Below, in pieces: positions 1 through 9,214 of a DNA stretch of 64,000 bases. Where the stretch lies: positions 19,150-83,149 of the forward strand of contig ONAD01000012.1 of NCBI GenBank assembly GCA_900315735.1, given 5' to 3'. A program made the position numbers and the translations under genes. Source of the stretch: an uncultured Lachnospiraceae bacterium (GTDB taxonomy: Bacteria > Bacillota > Clostridia > Lachnospirales > Lachnospiraceae). The notes beneath the pieces are model-generated. The model was not told the origin of the DNA and ran no database searches. It saw only the letters and a program-made list of their open reading frames with translations. Positions within the stretch are counted from its first letter, which is position 1. Every line of letters begins with the position of its first letter.

Positions 1-3000
1 ATAGCCCTTTTCGTACAATTTAAAGCAGAAATCTACATCATTGTAAGCAACGGTCAGTTCTTCATCCAAACCGCCTACTTCTTCATATTTGCTCTTCTTC
101 ACCATCAGACATGCTGCTGTTACTGCAAGCCAGTTATAATTCACACGGTTTCTGCCAAAATAATAGATATTGGAATCCGAAAATCCGATTTCACTGTGAG
201 ACGGTCCTATCTTAAGATTTGCAATTCCAATATGCTGGATAATGTCGGTCTCCGGATATAACAATTTCGCACCGACTGCTCCGGTATAATCAAGGGATGC
301 CTGTCCCAGCAGAAGAGACAGCCACTCTGCACGATATACTTTAATATCATCATTTAAAAGCAGAACATATTCTCCATCCGATGCTTTCACTCCCAGATTG
401 CACATCTTCGAGAAATTAAAATTCATCGGCTCATAAATATAAGCTGCCTTCTGTTCCTCCAAGTAGCTCTCTATCTGTGCTTTATTCTCTTCGTTACTTC
501 CATTGTCCACTACAATAATTTCATAATTTTCATAAATGGTGCACTGCTTTATGGAATCAATACACTGCTTTAATATTTTGAAATTATCCTTGGACGGAAT
601 GACAATACTGACCTTCGGATTACCCTCTGCTTCATAGCAGACTCTGTACTGATACATGTCACTGACGAATTCCACGGTTCCCTTTAATCCGCGTCTTTCC
701 AGCGTTTCTTCTTTCAGGCGCTTCATCGCTTCCAGTGCATATGGCTTTGCCTCCATTTTTGCTGCAATGGATTCTGCCCGTTCACGCCAGTGATATAATA
801 CTTTCTTCACATGGCCAATCCGTTTGTAATCCGTCAGTTCTGTAAAGCGCAGGGTAAAATCATAATCCTGTGCTCCATTATATTCTGTACGCAGTCCACC
901 GGTCTTGCGCACCAATGCGGTACGGTATATTGCAAGATGGTTGGTATACATAATCGAAAAGAAGGTATCCGGTGACCAGTCCGGCTTGAAGAACGGAGAA
1001 TGTCTTCTGGTTCCATCCTCTGTCAGCTTGTCCTCATCACTGTAAATGAAATCCAGCTCCGGATTTTCGTTGATTAATGCCACCATTTCTTCTAACGTAT
1101 TTAATTCTATTACATCATCACAGTCCATAAATGCGATGTATTCACCACTTGCTTTTGCAATTCCATCATTTGTTGCTTTGGAAATATTTCCATTCTCTGT
1201 ACGATAGATGACATGAACTCCCGGTGTGGCTTCATAGCTGCGCAGCACTTCACGCACGGACTCCCAGGATGAGAAATCATCCACCAGCCATAATTCCCAG
1301 TTCTTATAAGTCTGTCCGATAATGGAATCGATACAGGCTGTCAGCATGTCATCCGGCACATTATATACCGGCACTACAAATGAAATGAGCGGATTTTGCT
1401 CAAAGGTTCTTCCTGTAACGATATTGGTCTCATTCTCTTTGATAAAGCGCTGGTATGAATCTTTATTTTTGTGCTTTCTTTCTTCTTCCAGGAAATCAGC
1501 CGTAACTTTTCCATACTTCTTTAAATCTTTTTCATAAAGACTTTCTTTTGCCTGTTCTGCATCATCCGTTTCCTCATCCTTATAATTCAGATGACGGTCC
1601 TGCGCAATCTGCTTTTTTAACTTTTCATCGATGTCCGGTCTCTTGAACAAGCCCTCCGCCCAGTATATTTCAATCTGTGGATTTTCTTTATATGAAGCTT
1701 CATCCAGTTTTGCGATATATTTTATAATTGCTTTCTGGTTGGCAAATCCATCCACATTGGCGATATTTCCTATTGTAACTGCTTCCTTTTCTGTCGGCTC
1801 ATGAATCAAACGTAAAATAGCGGTCACAGCATGTTCCTGTTTCACCCGAATCTTATATTTTTCCACAAAGTCAATAGAACGTTCCACAAAAGCAATAATA
1901 CCCTGGCTGATTGCCTCTTTATATGCAGTTTCTTCCGGTATATCCTCTAATACTGCCGCTCCATTTTCATATTTATAAACAGAGTTCATCGGTGCACCAA
2001 AGAATAATTCCATAATGACAATGGAATCCTTCACTTTATTCTGCAGATTATAATTTTCATCATAGTTAAATAGATAGGTTTCAAATTTTCTTCCGTTTAA
2101 CTGGCGTTTACTTTTCTCTGTATTTAAAATTCCGGTATAGAAGAATTTATTTTTCTTCTGATAATCGACACATTCTAAGAAACGATCCAGAAGATACTGT
2201 GAGGAACCGTTCCAGCCACAGTCAAATACAATGCTGTCTACATCCAAGAAACCTTTTTCCTTAAAATACTGGTATGCTTCCTGTCTCTCTTCTTCACATT
2301 TTTTCAAGAAGGCCGTCTCATTTAATGTATACAACTTCTTTACCTGTTCCATTTCTTCCCGTGTATGAACAATTTCATCTACACTTTTAAAGCCAGCTTC
2401 CTTTATGCTGTCCTGACAAATTTCAAGCACTCCAAGATATTCTAACACTTCTTTTATGGTCTGTCCTAATGTAAATGGAGGAAGAATCTGCATGGTTTCT
2501 TCGTCTAATTTACTGATTCCAGCCAATAACAAGGCTCTGCGGGAAGTCATCAGATATTCTGTCTTCTCATCGGTATATTTTCCAAACAACTGATAGAGAT
2601 TATAACCGTCTCTTGCAAGGAAAAATATCTTCTCATATTTTTCCCTTTTCAGGCAGCTCTTTAGCCAGGTAAATAAACCGAGATAAAGCGGTCCGCCCAC
2701 TTCTGCGCCTAAATTTTTCCAGAATTCATAATGCTCCTTGTGAATACAGTTCTTTACTCCTTCATCGATGCTGAACGGAAGCATGTTTTTATTATCTGCT
2801 TTTTCCTGTGGATAATGATAGGTCTGAAATCCCGCTTTCTGGGCATTTACCACATCAGATTCCCAGTTGTCACCGATATGTATGATTTTCCATGCAGGAA
2901 CTCCTTCTTCCTTCTGCACCTGCTCGTACAAATCTCCGCGGAATTTTGTATGCATCTCATCTGCAGAATCATAGATTTTATCCATTTCATATCCGCATTT

Positions 3001-3444
3001 TTTCAATACTTTTTCTAAGAAATCCTTCTTTAAATACATATCACTTGTTGCTATCACACGCTTGCCTGCTGCTTTAGCAAACTCATAAATTTCTTTCATT
3101 TCCGGATTTGCAACCAGTGAATCATATTCCATTTCAAGCTCTGTCTGCTTTACTTTCTCCCAATCCATCTCAAGCCCGGAATGTGTCTTTATATAATCAT
3201 AAATCTGATCCATAACCGCATGAGGCTGGTTCCATTTTTCTTCTGCTTCCATACTTGCCTGCCGCTGCATTTCCTGACGGATATGCTCATAATCCTTAAT
3301 GCCGCAGACATCTCCAACCAGCTTAAATATGGTTTCCGGTGTATTTACAATTCGTAAAATCAGCGTATCAAACACATCAAACGATACCACATCTGCCTGT
3401 TCTATTTTTTTCTTTAATTCTTCAAAGCTTTCTCTATTACTCAT
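1..3444 (-). CDS. Giant HAD-like plus tandem GT2 glycosyltransferase (3' end outside window)
   Basis: Only the first 1148 codons are inside the window; the gene runs off the left edge. The start at 3444 follows a GGAG site seven bases upstream. The N-terminus (about residues 15-225) is HAD-like, with VVSFDVFDTLI and a later HIGDNWESDVVNA motif. A middle region of about 450 residues has no domain I can name. Two GT2 domains follow, the first beginning near residue 683 (SFVVPVYN, later DCDD) and the second near residue 940 (VSIVIPSKDN, later LLNDD). I infer a cytoplasmic multi-activity enzyme that elongates the rhamnose-containing polymer. It is the last visible gene downstream of the exporter and of the methyltransferase and kinase-like genes. 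The GT2 assignment is firm; donor sugar and linkage cannot be told, and the HAD-like part may be structural or a real phosphatase. Confidence 0.85.
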   Translation of the reverse strand, partial: MSNRESFEELKKKIEQADVVSFDVFDTLILRIVNTPETIFKLVGDVCGIKDYEHIRQEMQRQASMEAEEKWNQPHAVMDQIYDYIKTHSGLEMDWEKVKQTELEMEYDSLVANPEMKEIYEFAKAAGKRVIATSDMYLKKDFLEKVLKKCGYEMDKIYDSADEMHTKFRGDLYEQVQKEEGVPAWKIIHIGDNWESDVVNAQKAGFQTYHYPQEKADNKNMLPFSIDEGVKNCIHKEHYEFWKNLGAEVGGPLYLGLFTWLKSCLKREKYEKIFFLARDGYNLYQLFGKYTDEKTEYLMTSRRALLLAGISKLDEETMQILPPFTLGQTIKEVLEYLGVLEICQDSIKEAGFKSVDEIVHTREEMEQVKKLYTLNETAFLKKCEEERQEAYQYFKEKGFLDVDSIVFDCGWNGSSQYLLDRFLECVDYQKKNKFFYTGILNTEKSKRQLNGRKFETYLFNYDENYNLQNKVKDSIVIMELFFGAPMNSVYKYENGAAVLEDIPEETAYKEAISQGIIAFVERSIDFVEKYKIRVKQEHAVTAILRLIHEPTEKEAVTIGNIANVDGFANQKAIIKYIAKLDEASYKENPQIEIYWAEGLFKRPDIDEKLKKQIAQDRHLNYKDEETDDAEQAKESLYEKDLKKYGKVTADFLEEERKHKNKDSYQRFIKENETNIVTGRTFEQNPLISFVVPVYNVPDDMLTACIDSIIGQTYKNWELWLVDDFSSWESVREVLRSYEATPGVHVIYRTENGNISKATNDGIAKASGEYIAFMDCDDVIELNTLEEMVALINENPELDFIYSDEDKLTEDGTRRHSPFFKPDWSPDTFFSIMYTNHLAIYRTALVRKTGGLRTEYNGAQDYDFTLRFTELTDYKRIGHVKKVLYHWRERAESIAAKMEAKPYALEAMKRLKEETLERRGLKGTVEFVSDMYQYRVCYEAEGNPKVSIVIPSKDNFKILKQCIDSIKQCTIYENYEIIVVDNGSNEENKAQIESYLEEQKAAYIYEPMNFNFSKMCNLGVKASDGEYVLLLNDDIKVYRAEWLSLLLGQASLDYTGAVGAKLLYPETDIIQHIGIANLKIGPSHSEIGFSDSNIYYFGRNRVNYNWLAVTAACLMVKKSKYEEVGGLDEELTVAYNDVDFCFKLYEKGY

Positions 3445-3463
3445 AGTTGTTCTCCATTAGCTA

Positions 3464-4882
3464 TTACCGATTTCTATGTAATATCCTGTTTTTCCAATTG
3501 CGTAATTTATTTTTGAATCTGTACCAAAGTCCATTCTTATGATACATCAGTTCATCTTCCCTTATCATAATCAGTTTACGCATTTCATCTATCTGCCTGC
3601 TCTGTTCTTCCAGCCGGATTATGCCCTGTTTCTGTTTCTCTTCATATTGTGCAATCTGCTCATTCAGCTCTTCGATTTCATTTTTCCGCTCTTCTGCAGT
3701 CTTTTTCACTTTCCCATAATCATAGAACTTGGTCACATCGGAAAGTTCTGTGATAAGTGCTGTATATGCTGCCACCATACATTTTATCTCAAGATAAGAA
3801 ATTCCCCGTTCTATTTCAAAGAGAATCTGTGGATCTTCCTCTTCAAAGAGAATACTCTGCTTAGAAAGCCACCGTCCGTTGCACCACTTGACTGCAGTTT
3901 TCTTTCCATTGGAATCCTGTATGGATTCTATATAGACAACGCATTTTCCCATACTTGGGTCAAAGCGCACTTCTTTCTCATTTTCGCTGACAGGAATACG
4001 GATTTCTTTCATCTCCACTTCATCCGTATGCGGGATAAAATAGGAATTCTGTTCTGAAAATCCTTTTCCACTGTTATAATAAACCTGCATCCTATCCTTT
4101 ACTTCTGTCTCCGGATGCAAGACCTCGCTAAATGGAATTGCTTTTGTTCCAAGATACTCTGTCATATCCCGGACCGGAATCTTTCCACCAATGACATACC
4201 TCTGGAAATTTGCTTCCATCTTCCGGAATTTTTCTTCCTCTTCTTCCGTAATCGAAACTAATTCCATTAACTCCTGCCAGGTAAACAACTGGCTGACATT
4301 CTGTTTTAAAAACCAGTAAAGAATACTTCTGTATATTACAAATTTCTCCGGAATAAGAAATGCAAAGCTCCACTCATAATCAATTACTTTCCAGCTTTCG
4401 GCATCTATCATAACATTTTCAAATATCAAATCGATATCTGTTATTTCCGCAGCAGAACTCTGCTCTTTTTCAAATGTTACATCTCCGAAAACTTTTCTAA
4501 ATTCCTCTGTTACATGAAAGATTGCTTTTGGTTCTATTGATGTTATCCGGTTGCAATAATCCCGTACCAGTTCTTCTATTCTGTCTTTTTCACCCTGTTC
4601 AATGTAGTTTTCTAATATTGCAGATAACGCAGTTCCCTTCACAAACTCAAACTCTGCAGCCTGTGCTTCCATCTGACAGGCTGCAACACCGAAAACATTC
4701 TGATACTGCCTCTTAAGTTTCAGATAGTTTTCATAAACGCCCTGCACATGATGGATTCCCTCTTTTTCCACCGGACGTTTGCGGATGCTTTTCTCTCCAT
4801 TTTCATTCTTCAGTATTTCCGTACATATTGCAAATTCATCTGCACGATCATTTGAATATTTTGCGAATACTACTGTTTTCAT
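3464..4882 (-). CDS. Kinase-like protein with C-terminal coiled coil (possible chain-terminator/ruler subunit)
   Basis: This 472-residue protein has no firm family name. Residues 30-60 carry an IRKRP segment that could hold the ATP-binding lysine. DLIFEN at 151-156 fits the D-x4-N catalytic loop of protein and choline kinase folds, and IDYEW at 167-171 fits the metal-binding Asp motif. Residues about 300-380 look like a beta-rich module. About 393-446 is strongly heptad-like (EEIEELNEQIAQYEEKQ), and the last 20 residues are basic and amphipathic, which could touch the membrane. The start lies one base after the stop of the methyltransferase gene. WbdD of E. coli O8/O9a has the same content in one chain (methyltransferase, kinase, coiled-coil ruler, membrane helix), so a terminator role is inferred. 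The coiled coil here is much shorter than in WbdD. An inactive kinase fold is possible. Confidence 0.65.
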   Translation of the reverse strand: MKTVVFAKYSNDRADEFAICTEILKNENGEKSIRKRPVEKEGIHHVQGVYENYLKLKRQYQNVFGVAACQMEAQAAEFEFVKGTALSAILENYIEQGEKDRIEELVRDYCNRITSIEPKAIFHVTEEFRKVFGDVTFEKEQSSAAEITDIDLIFENVMIDAESWKVIDYEWSFAFLIPEKFVIYRSILYWFLKQNVSQLFTWQELMELVSITEEEEEKFRKMEANFQRYVIGGKIPVRDMTEYLGTKAIPFSEVLHPETEVKDRMQVYYNSGKGFSEQNSYFIPHTDEVEMKEIRIPVSENEKEVRFDPSMGKCVVYIESIQDSNGKKTAVKWCNGRWLSKQSILFEEEDPQILFEIERGISYLEIKCMVAAYTALITELSDVTKFYDYGKVKKTAEERKNEIEELNEQIAQYEEKQKQGIIRLEEQSRQIDEMRKLIMIREDELMYHKNGLWYRFKNKLRNWKNRILHRNR

Positions 4883-4883
4883 G

Positions 4884-5807
4884 CTACTGCTCCTTTTTGA
4901 TAGTTACCATAAACGAATTTGAAAATTCTGAAAATAGCCCTTCTTTGATTACCGTTCCGAATGCCTTTTCTTCATCAAACATAACATAGCGATCCCGGTC
5001 AAAATTACGGATATTCATCGTAAGTTCATCTGTTTTCGGAAGATATTCATCGGAATAAATCGCCATTGGAAATTTATAATCCGGATATGGATAATAGAAT
5101 TTCCAGGAAATTCCCTCTATTCCCTTCAGTTCCTCTTCCAGCTCTTTCTTCGAAAATGTACGGACATTATCTTTCCCCGGATAATCTTCAATCCCCCGGT
5201 AATATCCGCCATAATAATCATCCTGGCAGCCTGCCCAATACTTCATTCCCATTTTATTTTCTGTAGCAAGAAGCAGTTCTCCACCGGTTTTCAAATGTTT
5301 TAACAGTTCCAGAAGAAAGGTTCTATATGCGTCTTCTGAATTTTCATAATAGGACCTGGCATATTTCCATTCTCCAATCAGCGTAATGTAATCATAGCTG
5401 CCGAGTTTATCTTCTACTTCCGGATAATTTCCCAGGATTATTCTGACATTATCTTTTTCAGCGTTCCATGCTGCATTCATTTTGGCTCTCGTTTCCGATG
5501 TTTCCACGCAGGTAACATGCGCTGCCTTTTGTGCCAGTGCATCCGTAAGCACTCCTGTATCCGCACCCACTGCAAGCACTTCTGCCTGTCCGGAAAACGG
5601 ATACCATTCTATGATATTCTTGCGGAGTTCCGACAAATAGAACAAATAATTATAGCTCTTACGTTCTTTTATCACTTCCTGCAGGCTGTCTTTCCCATAA
5701 TGTTTTATGTCCTCTAACATCATTTTATCCGGAACCGCTTCCCCAAACACAGGCTCTGCCTGATATCTGCTTCTGTCAATTTGAACTTTCCCACAATTTT
5801 CTGTCAT
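4884..5807 (-). CDS. Class I SAM-dependent methyltransferase of the polysaccharide locus
   Basis: The 307-residue protein has a Rossmann-type SAM-binding motif I, VLAVGADTG, at about 77-85, followed by the acidic end of strand two (CVETSE, about 100-105). There is no signal peptide, so it should act in the cytoplasm. A segment of about 60 residues precedes the core, and the C-terminal third (TMNIRNFDRDRYVMFDEEKAFG) continues into what may be a small lid. The gene sits 24 bases after the Wzt-like ATPase gene and one base before the kinase-like gene. That order suggests it modifies the growing or finished glycan, for example by capping its non-reducing end before export. The methyltransferase fold is well supported. 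The acceptor and the capping role are inferred from position only. Confidence 0.75.
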   Translation of the reverse strand: MTENCGKVQIDRSRYQAEPVFGEAVPDKMMLEDIKHYGKDSLQEVIKERKSYNYLFYLSELRKNIIEWYPFSGQAEVLAVGADTGVLTDALAQKAAHVTCVETSETRAKMNAAWNAEKDNVRIILGNYPEVEDKLGSYDYITLIGEWKYARSYYENSEDAYRTFLLELLKHLKTGGELLLATENKMGMKYWAGCQDDYYGGYYRGIEDYPGKDNVRTFSKKELEEELKGIEGISWKFYYPYPDYKFPMAIYSDEYLPKTDELTMNIRNFDRDRYVMFDEEKAFGTVIKEGLFSEFSNSFMVTIKKEQ

Positions 5808-5831
5808 TTCCGCCGTCTTTCCTTTATCTTT

Positions 5832-7142
5832 TTACTCTTCTATCTTCTCCACTGTCGTAACAGAATTCATATCATAAAAACCTACGGTATTCTTATCTGA
5901 AACCACCGTCACATTGCATACATCATATAATCTGTGATATACCTGGAACTCACCGTCACGATATCCGGTACAGCTCATAGACAATAAGTATTCCCCTCCC
6001 TGCAGGAACATATCCTGCTCAAAGGTTGCAACATAAGTCTCCCCCTCTTTTGCCAGTGGAACATCCTTCTTCTCATACATGGTATTGGTTCCGGTTATTG
6101 CCACACCCTGTATATTTTTAAAGGTATAGGTAAATATCGGATCATGAACATCCTGTTTAAATTTTACTTTGGATTTCAGCCGGAATCGTGTTCCTTTTAC
6201 AATTGCATTGGTATAATTACCATTCTCATCTATTATGGCAAAGTCTTCAATTTCAGCGGCACCATTGCCATATTCATCCACATCCGGATTCAGATTGTAA
6301 TGTTTCTTCCACTGTCCTTCGCAGGCAGCCTCTTTGATTTCCTTTTCATCATCTTCTTCCAAGGAGCTCATGTCCATCTGGTGTGCTGCGATTTCCTCTG
6401 CCTTATCCTGATTGACCATGATTCGCTTATACATGCTTACCATTTCTTTTGGTGTACCCTCTGCCAGCTTCTTTCCTCTGTTTAAAAGTACAACACGGTC
6501 ACAGTATTTGCTGATACTGCCCAGATCATGGCTGACAAAAAGGATGGTTTTTCCCATTTTCTTAAAATCTTCAAATTTCTTGTAGCATTTTGCCTGAAAG
6601 AATACATCTCCTACCGACAACGCCTCATCGACAATCAGGATTTCCGGGTCAATATTAATCGCTACCGCAAATGCCAGCCTCACAAACATACCACTGGAAT
6701 ATGCCTTGACCGGCTGATGCACAAAATCACCGATATCTGCAAAATCAAGAATATCCTGCATCTTTGCATCAATCTCTTCCCTGGAAAAACCAATCATGGT
6801 TCCATTAAGGTAGATATTCTCAATTCCGGTATATTCCATATTGAAGCCTGCGCCCAGCTCCAACAGTGCAGAAATTCTTCCATCAATCTCTACATGACCA
6901 CCGGATGGATTCAAGACTCCGGTAATAATCTTAAGAATCGTAGATTTTCCGGAACCGTTGGTTCCGATTATGCCAACGGTTTCTCCTCTTTTTACATCAA
7001 AAGAAACATTATGCAGTGCATAATGTTCCTTATATAATTTCTTTCGTGTCAATCCTAACGATTCCTTCAGTCTGTCTGAAGGTTTATCGTAAAGCTTATA
7101 TAATTTACTTACATCATCTACTCTAATTGCTACTTCGCTCAT
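5832..7142 (-). CDS. Polysaccharide ABC exporter ATPase with C-terminal glycan-binding-like domain (Wzt type)
   Basis: The first 245 residues are a complete ABC ATPase: Walker A GTNGSGKST at 60-68, signature YSSGM at 148-152, Walker B LIVDEAL at 169-175 and the switch histidine in VSHD. About 190 further residues follow, with an acidic linker and then a beta-rich domain from about 270 to 430 in the position of Wzt-C, which reads terminal modification of the glycan in E. coli O9a. Total length (436) matches long Wzt proteins rather than the short TagH/RgpD forms. The permease gene is directly upstream, and the methyltransferase and kinase-like genes directly downstream. The protein should power export of an undecaprenyl-linked, rhamnose-containing polymer. 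ATPase and exporter class are firm; ligand recognition by the C-terminal domain is inferred. Confidence 0.9.
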   Translation of the reverse strand: MSEVAIRVDDVSKLYKLYDKPSDRLKESLGLTRKKLYKEHYALHNVSFDVKRGETVGIIGTNGSGKSTILKIITGVLNPSGGHVEIDGRISALLELGAGFNMEYTGIENIYLNGTMIGFSREEIDAKMQDILDFADIGDFVHQPVKAYSSGMFVRLAFAVAINIDPEILIVDEALSVGDVFFQAKCYKKFEDFKKMGKTILFVSHDLGSISKYCDRVVLLNRGKKLAEGTPKEMVSMYKRIMVNQDKAEEIAAHQMDMSSLEEDDEKEIKEAACEGQWKKHYNLNPDVDEYGNGAAEIEDFAIIDENGNYTNAIVKGTRFRLKSKVKFKQDVHDPIFTYTFKNIQGVAITGTNTMYEKKDVPLAKEGETYVATFEQDMFLQGGEYLLSMSCTGYRDGEFQVYHRLYDVCNVTVVSDKNTVGFYDMNSVTTVEKIEE

Positions 7143-7155
7143 ATCCTATGCCTTC

Positions 7156-8568
7156 CTATAATACATCTGCAAAATGAATCTTCAACCGCTTAAATATCAT
7201 GGTTCCGATACCGAATAATACTGCTGTCAGAAGCCAGAAGTATAAAGTCAGTGGTGCATTTTCCCAGAACCACGCCTTATTAATCAACGCATCCCGGTAT
7301 CCTGCCACAATATAGTACATCGGATTCAGTTTGAATATGGTAATCAGCACTGGAGATAATTCCATGGTATCAATGTTCCACATAATCGGTGTCATCCACA
7401 TCCCAACCTGCAGAACAATGTTAATCACCTGTGTTAAATCACGGAAAAAGATTACAATCGCACAGGTTGCATACACGATTCCCAATACCATAATAAACAT
7501 GGCAAAGGTATAATACACAATCTGCAATGTATATAAATCCGGATAATAGTGATATGCACTATACAGCACCAGCGTAAATACTACGAAGAATACATGTACA
7601 AACAGTGCAGATACTACTTTCACAATTGGGAGAATACTTATCTTAAATACAACCTTCTTAACCAGATAGCTATATTCAATCAGTGCATTGGTTCCACCAT
7701 TTAATGCATCCTGGAAGAAGAACCAAGGCACCAGACCTGCAACCAGCCAGAGTACAAACGGAACATCAATTCCTGCTCTGGTGTTGATTCCTCCAGCCTT
7801 TAACCCTTTTTCAAATACGAACCAGTATACCACTACCGTTACAATTGGCTGTATAAATGCCCAGATAATACCAAGGTAGGAACCTGCAAATTTAGTTTTA
7901 AAATCATTCTTTGACAAATTCCAGAGCAGCTTTCTGTTCTGATACACTTCTTTCGGAAGAACAATCAGCTTTTTACCTGCTTTTAATGTAACAATAAGAA
8001 TGATATCTAATACAACACACGCAAGGATTTTAACCAGAAGATACCGAAGCCACAGGCTGTCCTTTACCAGCTTCGCAATTCCCCAGTTCTCTGTATTCCA
8101 TACCAGGTAAGGATCCTCTTTTTCTGCTGTCAGGTTAATACCGTCTGAAACATTATTCTGTTTTACTTCCTGCAGACGCACTGTTTCTGAAAAAACATTC
8201 TGATCTATTACCGCAGTTTTTCCATTACTTTCAACGGTTATGCCGGAAATAGTTGTCTCGGATGCTCCGCTTCCCAAATCAAAGCGAAGATATGAAGCAT
8301 CTGCCGGCACGGTATATTCTAACGTTTTCTCTGTTCCGACCTTTTTATAATTTACTCCGCTGCTTTGTTCTGCCTTGAAATCATCCGGCATTTTCTGTCC
8401 GTCTGTCAGATAGAACATCTCCATATAATTTTCTTCATCGGAAGTAAGTGTTACCTTTACTGTAACCTTCTTCTCACTTAAAGCCGGTTCATATCTGAAA
8501 ATCAGGATGTTCGCCAATATACCAAACAGTACCACCAGCAGGCTGGCTGCGAGTCTCTTCTTAGACAT
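7156..8568 (-). CDS. Polysaccharide ABC exporter permease with extra N-terminal extracytoplasmic domain (Wzm type)
   Basis: The C-terminal 270 residues (about 200-470) are a standard ABC-2 polysaccharide permease: NLSKNDFKTKFAGSYLG just before the first core helix, then about six helices ending in the typical MIFKRLKIHFADVL. Family members are usually about 260-280 residues. This one has 470 because of an N-terminal addition: a membrane anchor at about 5-25, a polar beta-rich segment at about 30-165, and a second helix near 173-196. By the positive-inside rule that segment should lie outside the membrane. The ATPase gene follows 13 bases downstream. The addition could contact the emerging glycan, the wall or a ligase; this is inference. 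I see no frame break, so the extension appears to be a true fusion. Confidence 0.88.
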   Translation of the reverse strand: MSKKRLAASLLVVLFGILANILIFRYEPALSEKKVTVKVTLTSDEENYMEMFYLTDGQKMPDDFKAEQSSGVNYKKVGTEKTLEYTVPADASYLRFDLGSGASETTISGITVESNGKTAVIDQNVFSETVRLQEVKQNNVSDGINLTAEKEDPYLVWNTENWGIAKLVKDSLWLRYLLVKILACVVLDIILIVTLKAGKKLIVLPKEVYQNRKLLWNLSKNDFKTKFAGSYLGIIWAFIQPIVTVVVYWFVFEKGLKAGGINTRAGIDVPFVLWLVAGLVPWFFFQDALNGGTNALIEYSYLVKKVVFKISILPIVKVVSALFVHVFFVVFTLVLYSAYHYYPDLYTLQIVYYTFAMFIMVLGIVYATCAIVIFFRDLTQVINIVLQVGMWMTPIMWNIDTMELSPVLITIFKLNPMYYIVAGYRDALINKAWFWENAPLTLYFWLLTAVLFGIGTMIFKRLKIHFADVL

Positions 8569-8601
8569 ATCATTTACTCCTTATGTTACTTCAACTGCCT
8601 A

Positions 8602-9192
8602 TCAGTCTTTCTTGCAGTTATTCTTATTCTCTGCATATGCCTTGATGCCATGCCATACTTTATCTTTGTCGGATAAAATCAAGTCTGCCTCTGTCATTCC
8701 TTCCGGCATCGGCCATTCTACTCCGATATCCGGGTCATTCCACAGAAGTCCGCCCTCATCATTTGGATGATAGAAATCAGTAACTTTATAGCAGAATTCT
8801 GCATAATCGCTTAATACGATAAATCCGTGTGCAAAATCCTTTGGAATGAAGAACTGTTTCTTGTTCTCAGCAGACAAAGTAACTCCAAACCATTTTCCAA
8901 AGGTTTCAGAACCTTCTCTTAAGTCAACTGCGACGTCAAATACTTCACCGTTTACTACACGCACCAGCTTGTCCTGTGGATAGTTCAACTGGAAATGAAG
9001 TCCACGGAGTACACCTTTCTTGGATGCAGACTGGTTGTCCTGTACGAATTCACAGTCAATTCCTGCTTCCTTGAAATCATTATAGTTATAGGTCTCCATA
9101 AAGTATCCTCTTGCATCTCCGAATACTGCAGGTTCAATTACTTTTAATCCTTTGATTCCATTACAGTCGTTTGTTACTTTGATTTTTCCCAT
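8602..9192 (-). CDS. rfbC: dTDP-4-dehydrorhamnose 3,5-epimerase
   Basis: This is the third enzyme of dTDP-L-rhamnose synthesis. It epimerises C3 and C5 of dTDP-4-dehydro-6-deoxyglucose in the cytoplasm. The 196 residues show the family hallmarks: DARGYFMETYN near the N-terminus, FVQDNQSASKKGVLRGLHFQ with the catalytic-base histidine, and KDFAHGFIVLSDYAEFCYKVTDFYHP. It is directly upstream of the exporter permease gene and is separated from its usual partner rfbA by a three-gene cassette. The last residues (AYAENKNNCKKD) extend slightly past the usual end. Confidence 0.96.
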   Translation of the reverse strand: MGKIKVTNDCNGIKGLKVIEPAVFGDARGYFMETYNYNDFKEAGIDCEFVQDNQSASKKGVLRGLHFQLNYPQDKLVRVVNGEVFDVAVDLREGSETFGKWFGVTLSAENKKQFFIPKDFAHGFIVLSDYAEFCYKVTDFYHPNDEGGLLWNDPDIGVEWPMPEGMTEADLILSDKDKVWHGIKAYAENKNNCKKD

Positions 9193-9214
9193 TTTTCTCT
9201 TCCTCGCTTTTATC

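Noticed and set aside
3539..4057. A 172-codon plus-strand open frame
   Set aside because: It is antisense to the kinase-like gene, has a hydrophobic, Phe- and Leu-rich translation typical of reverse-strand shadows, and no ribosome site.
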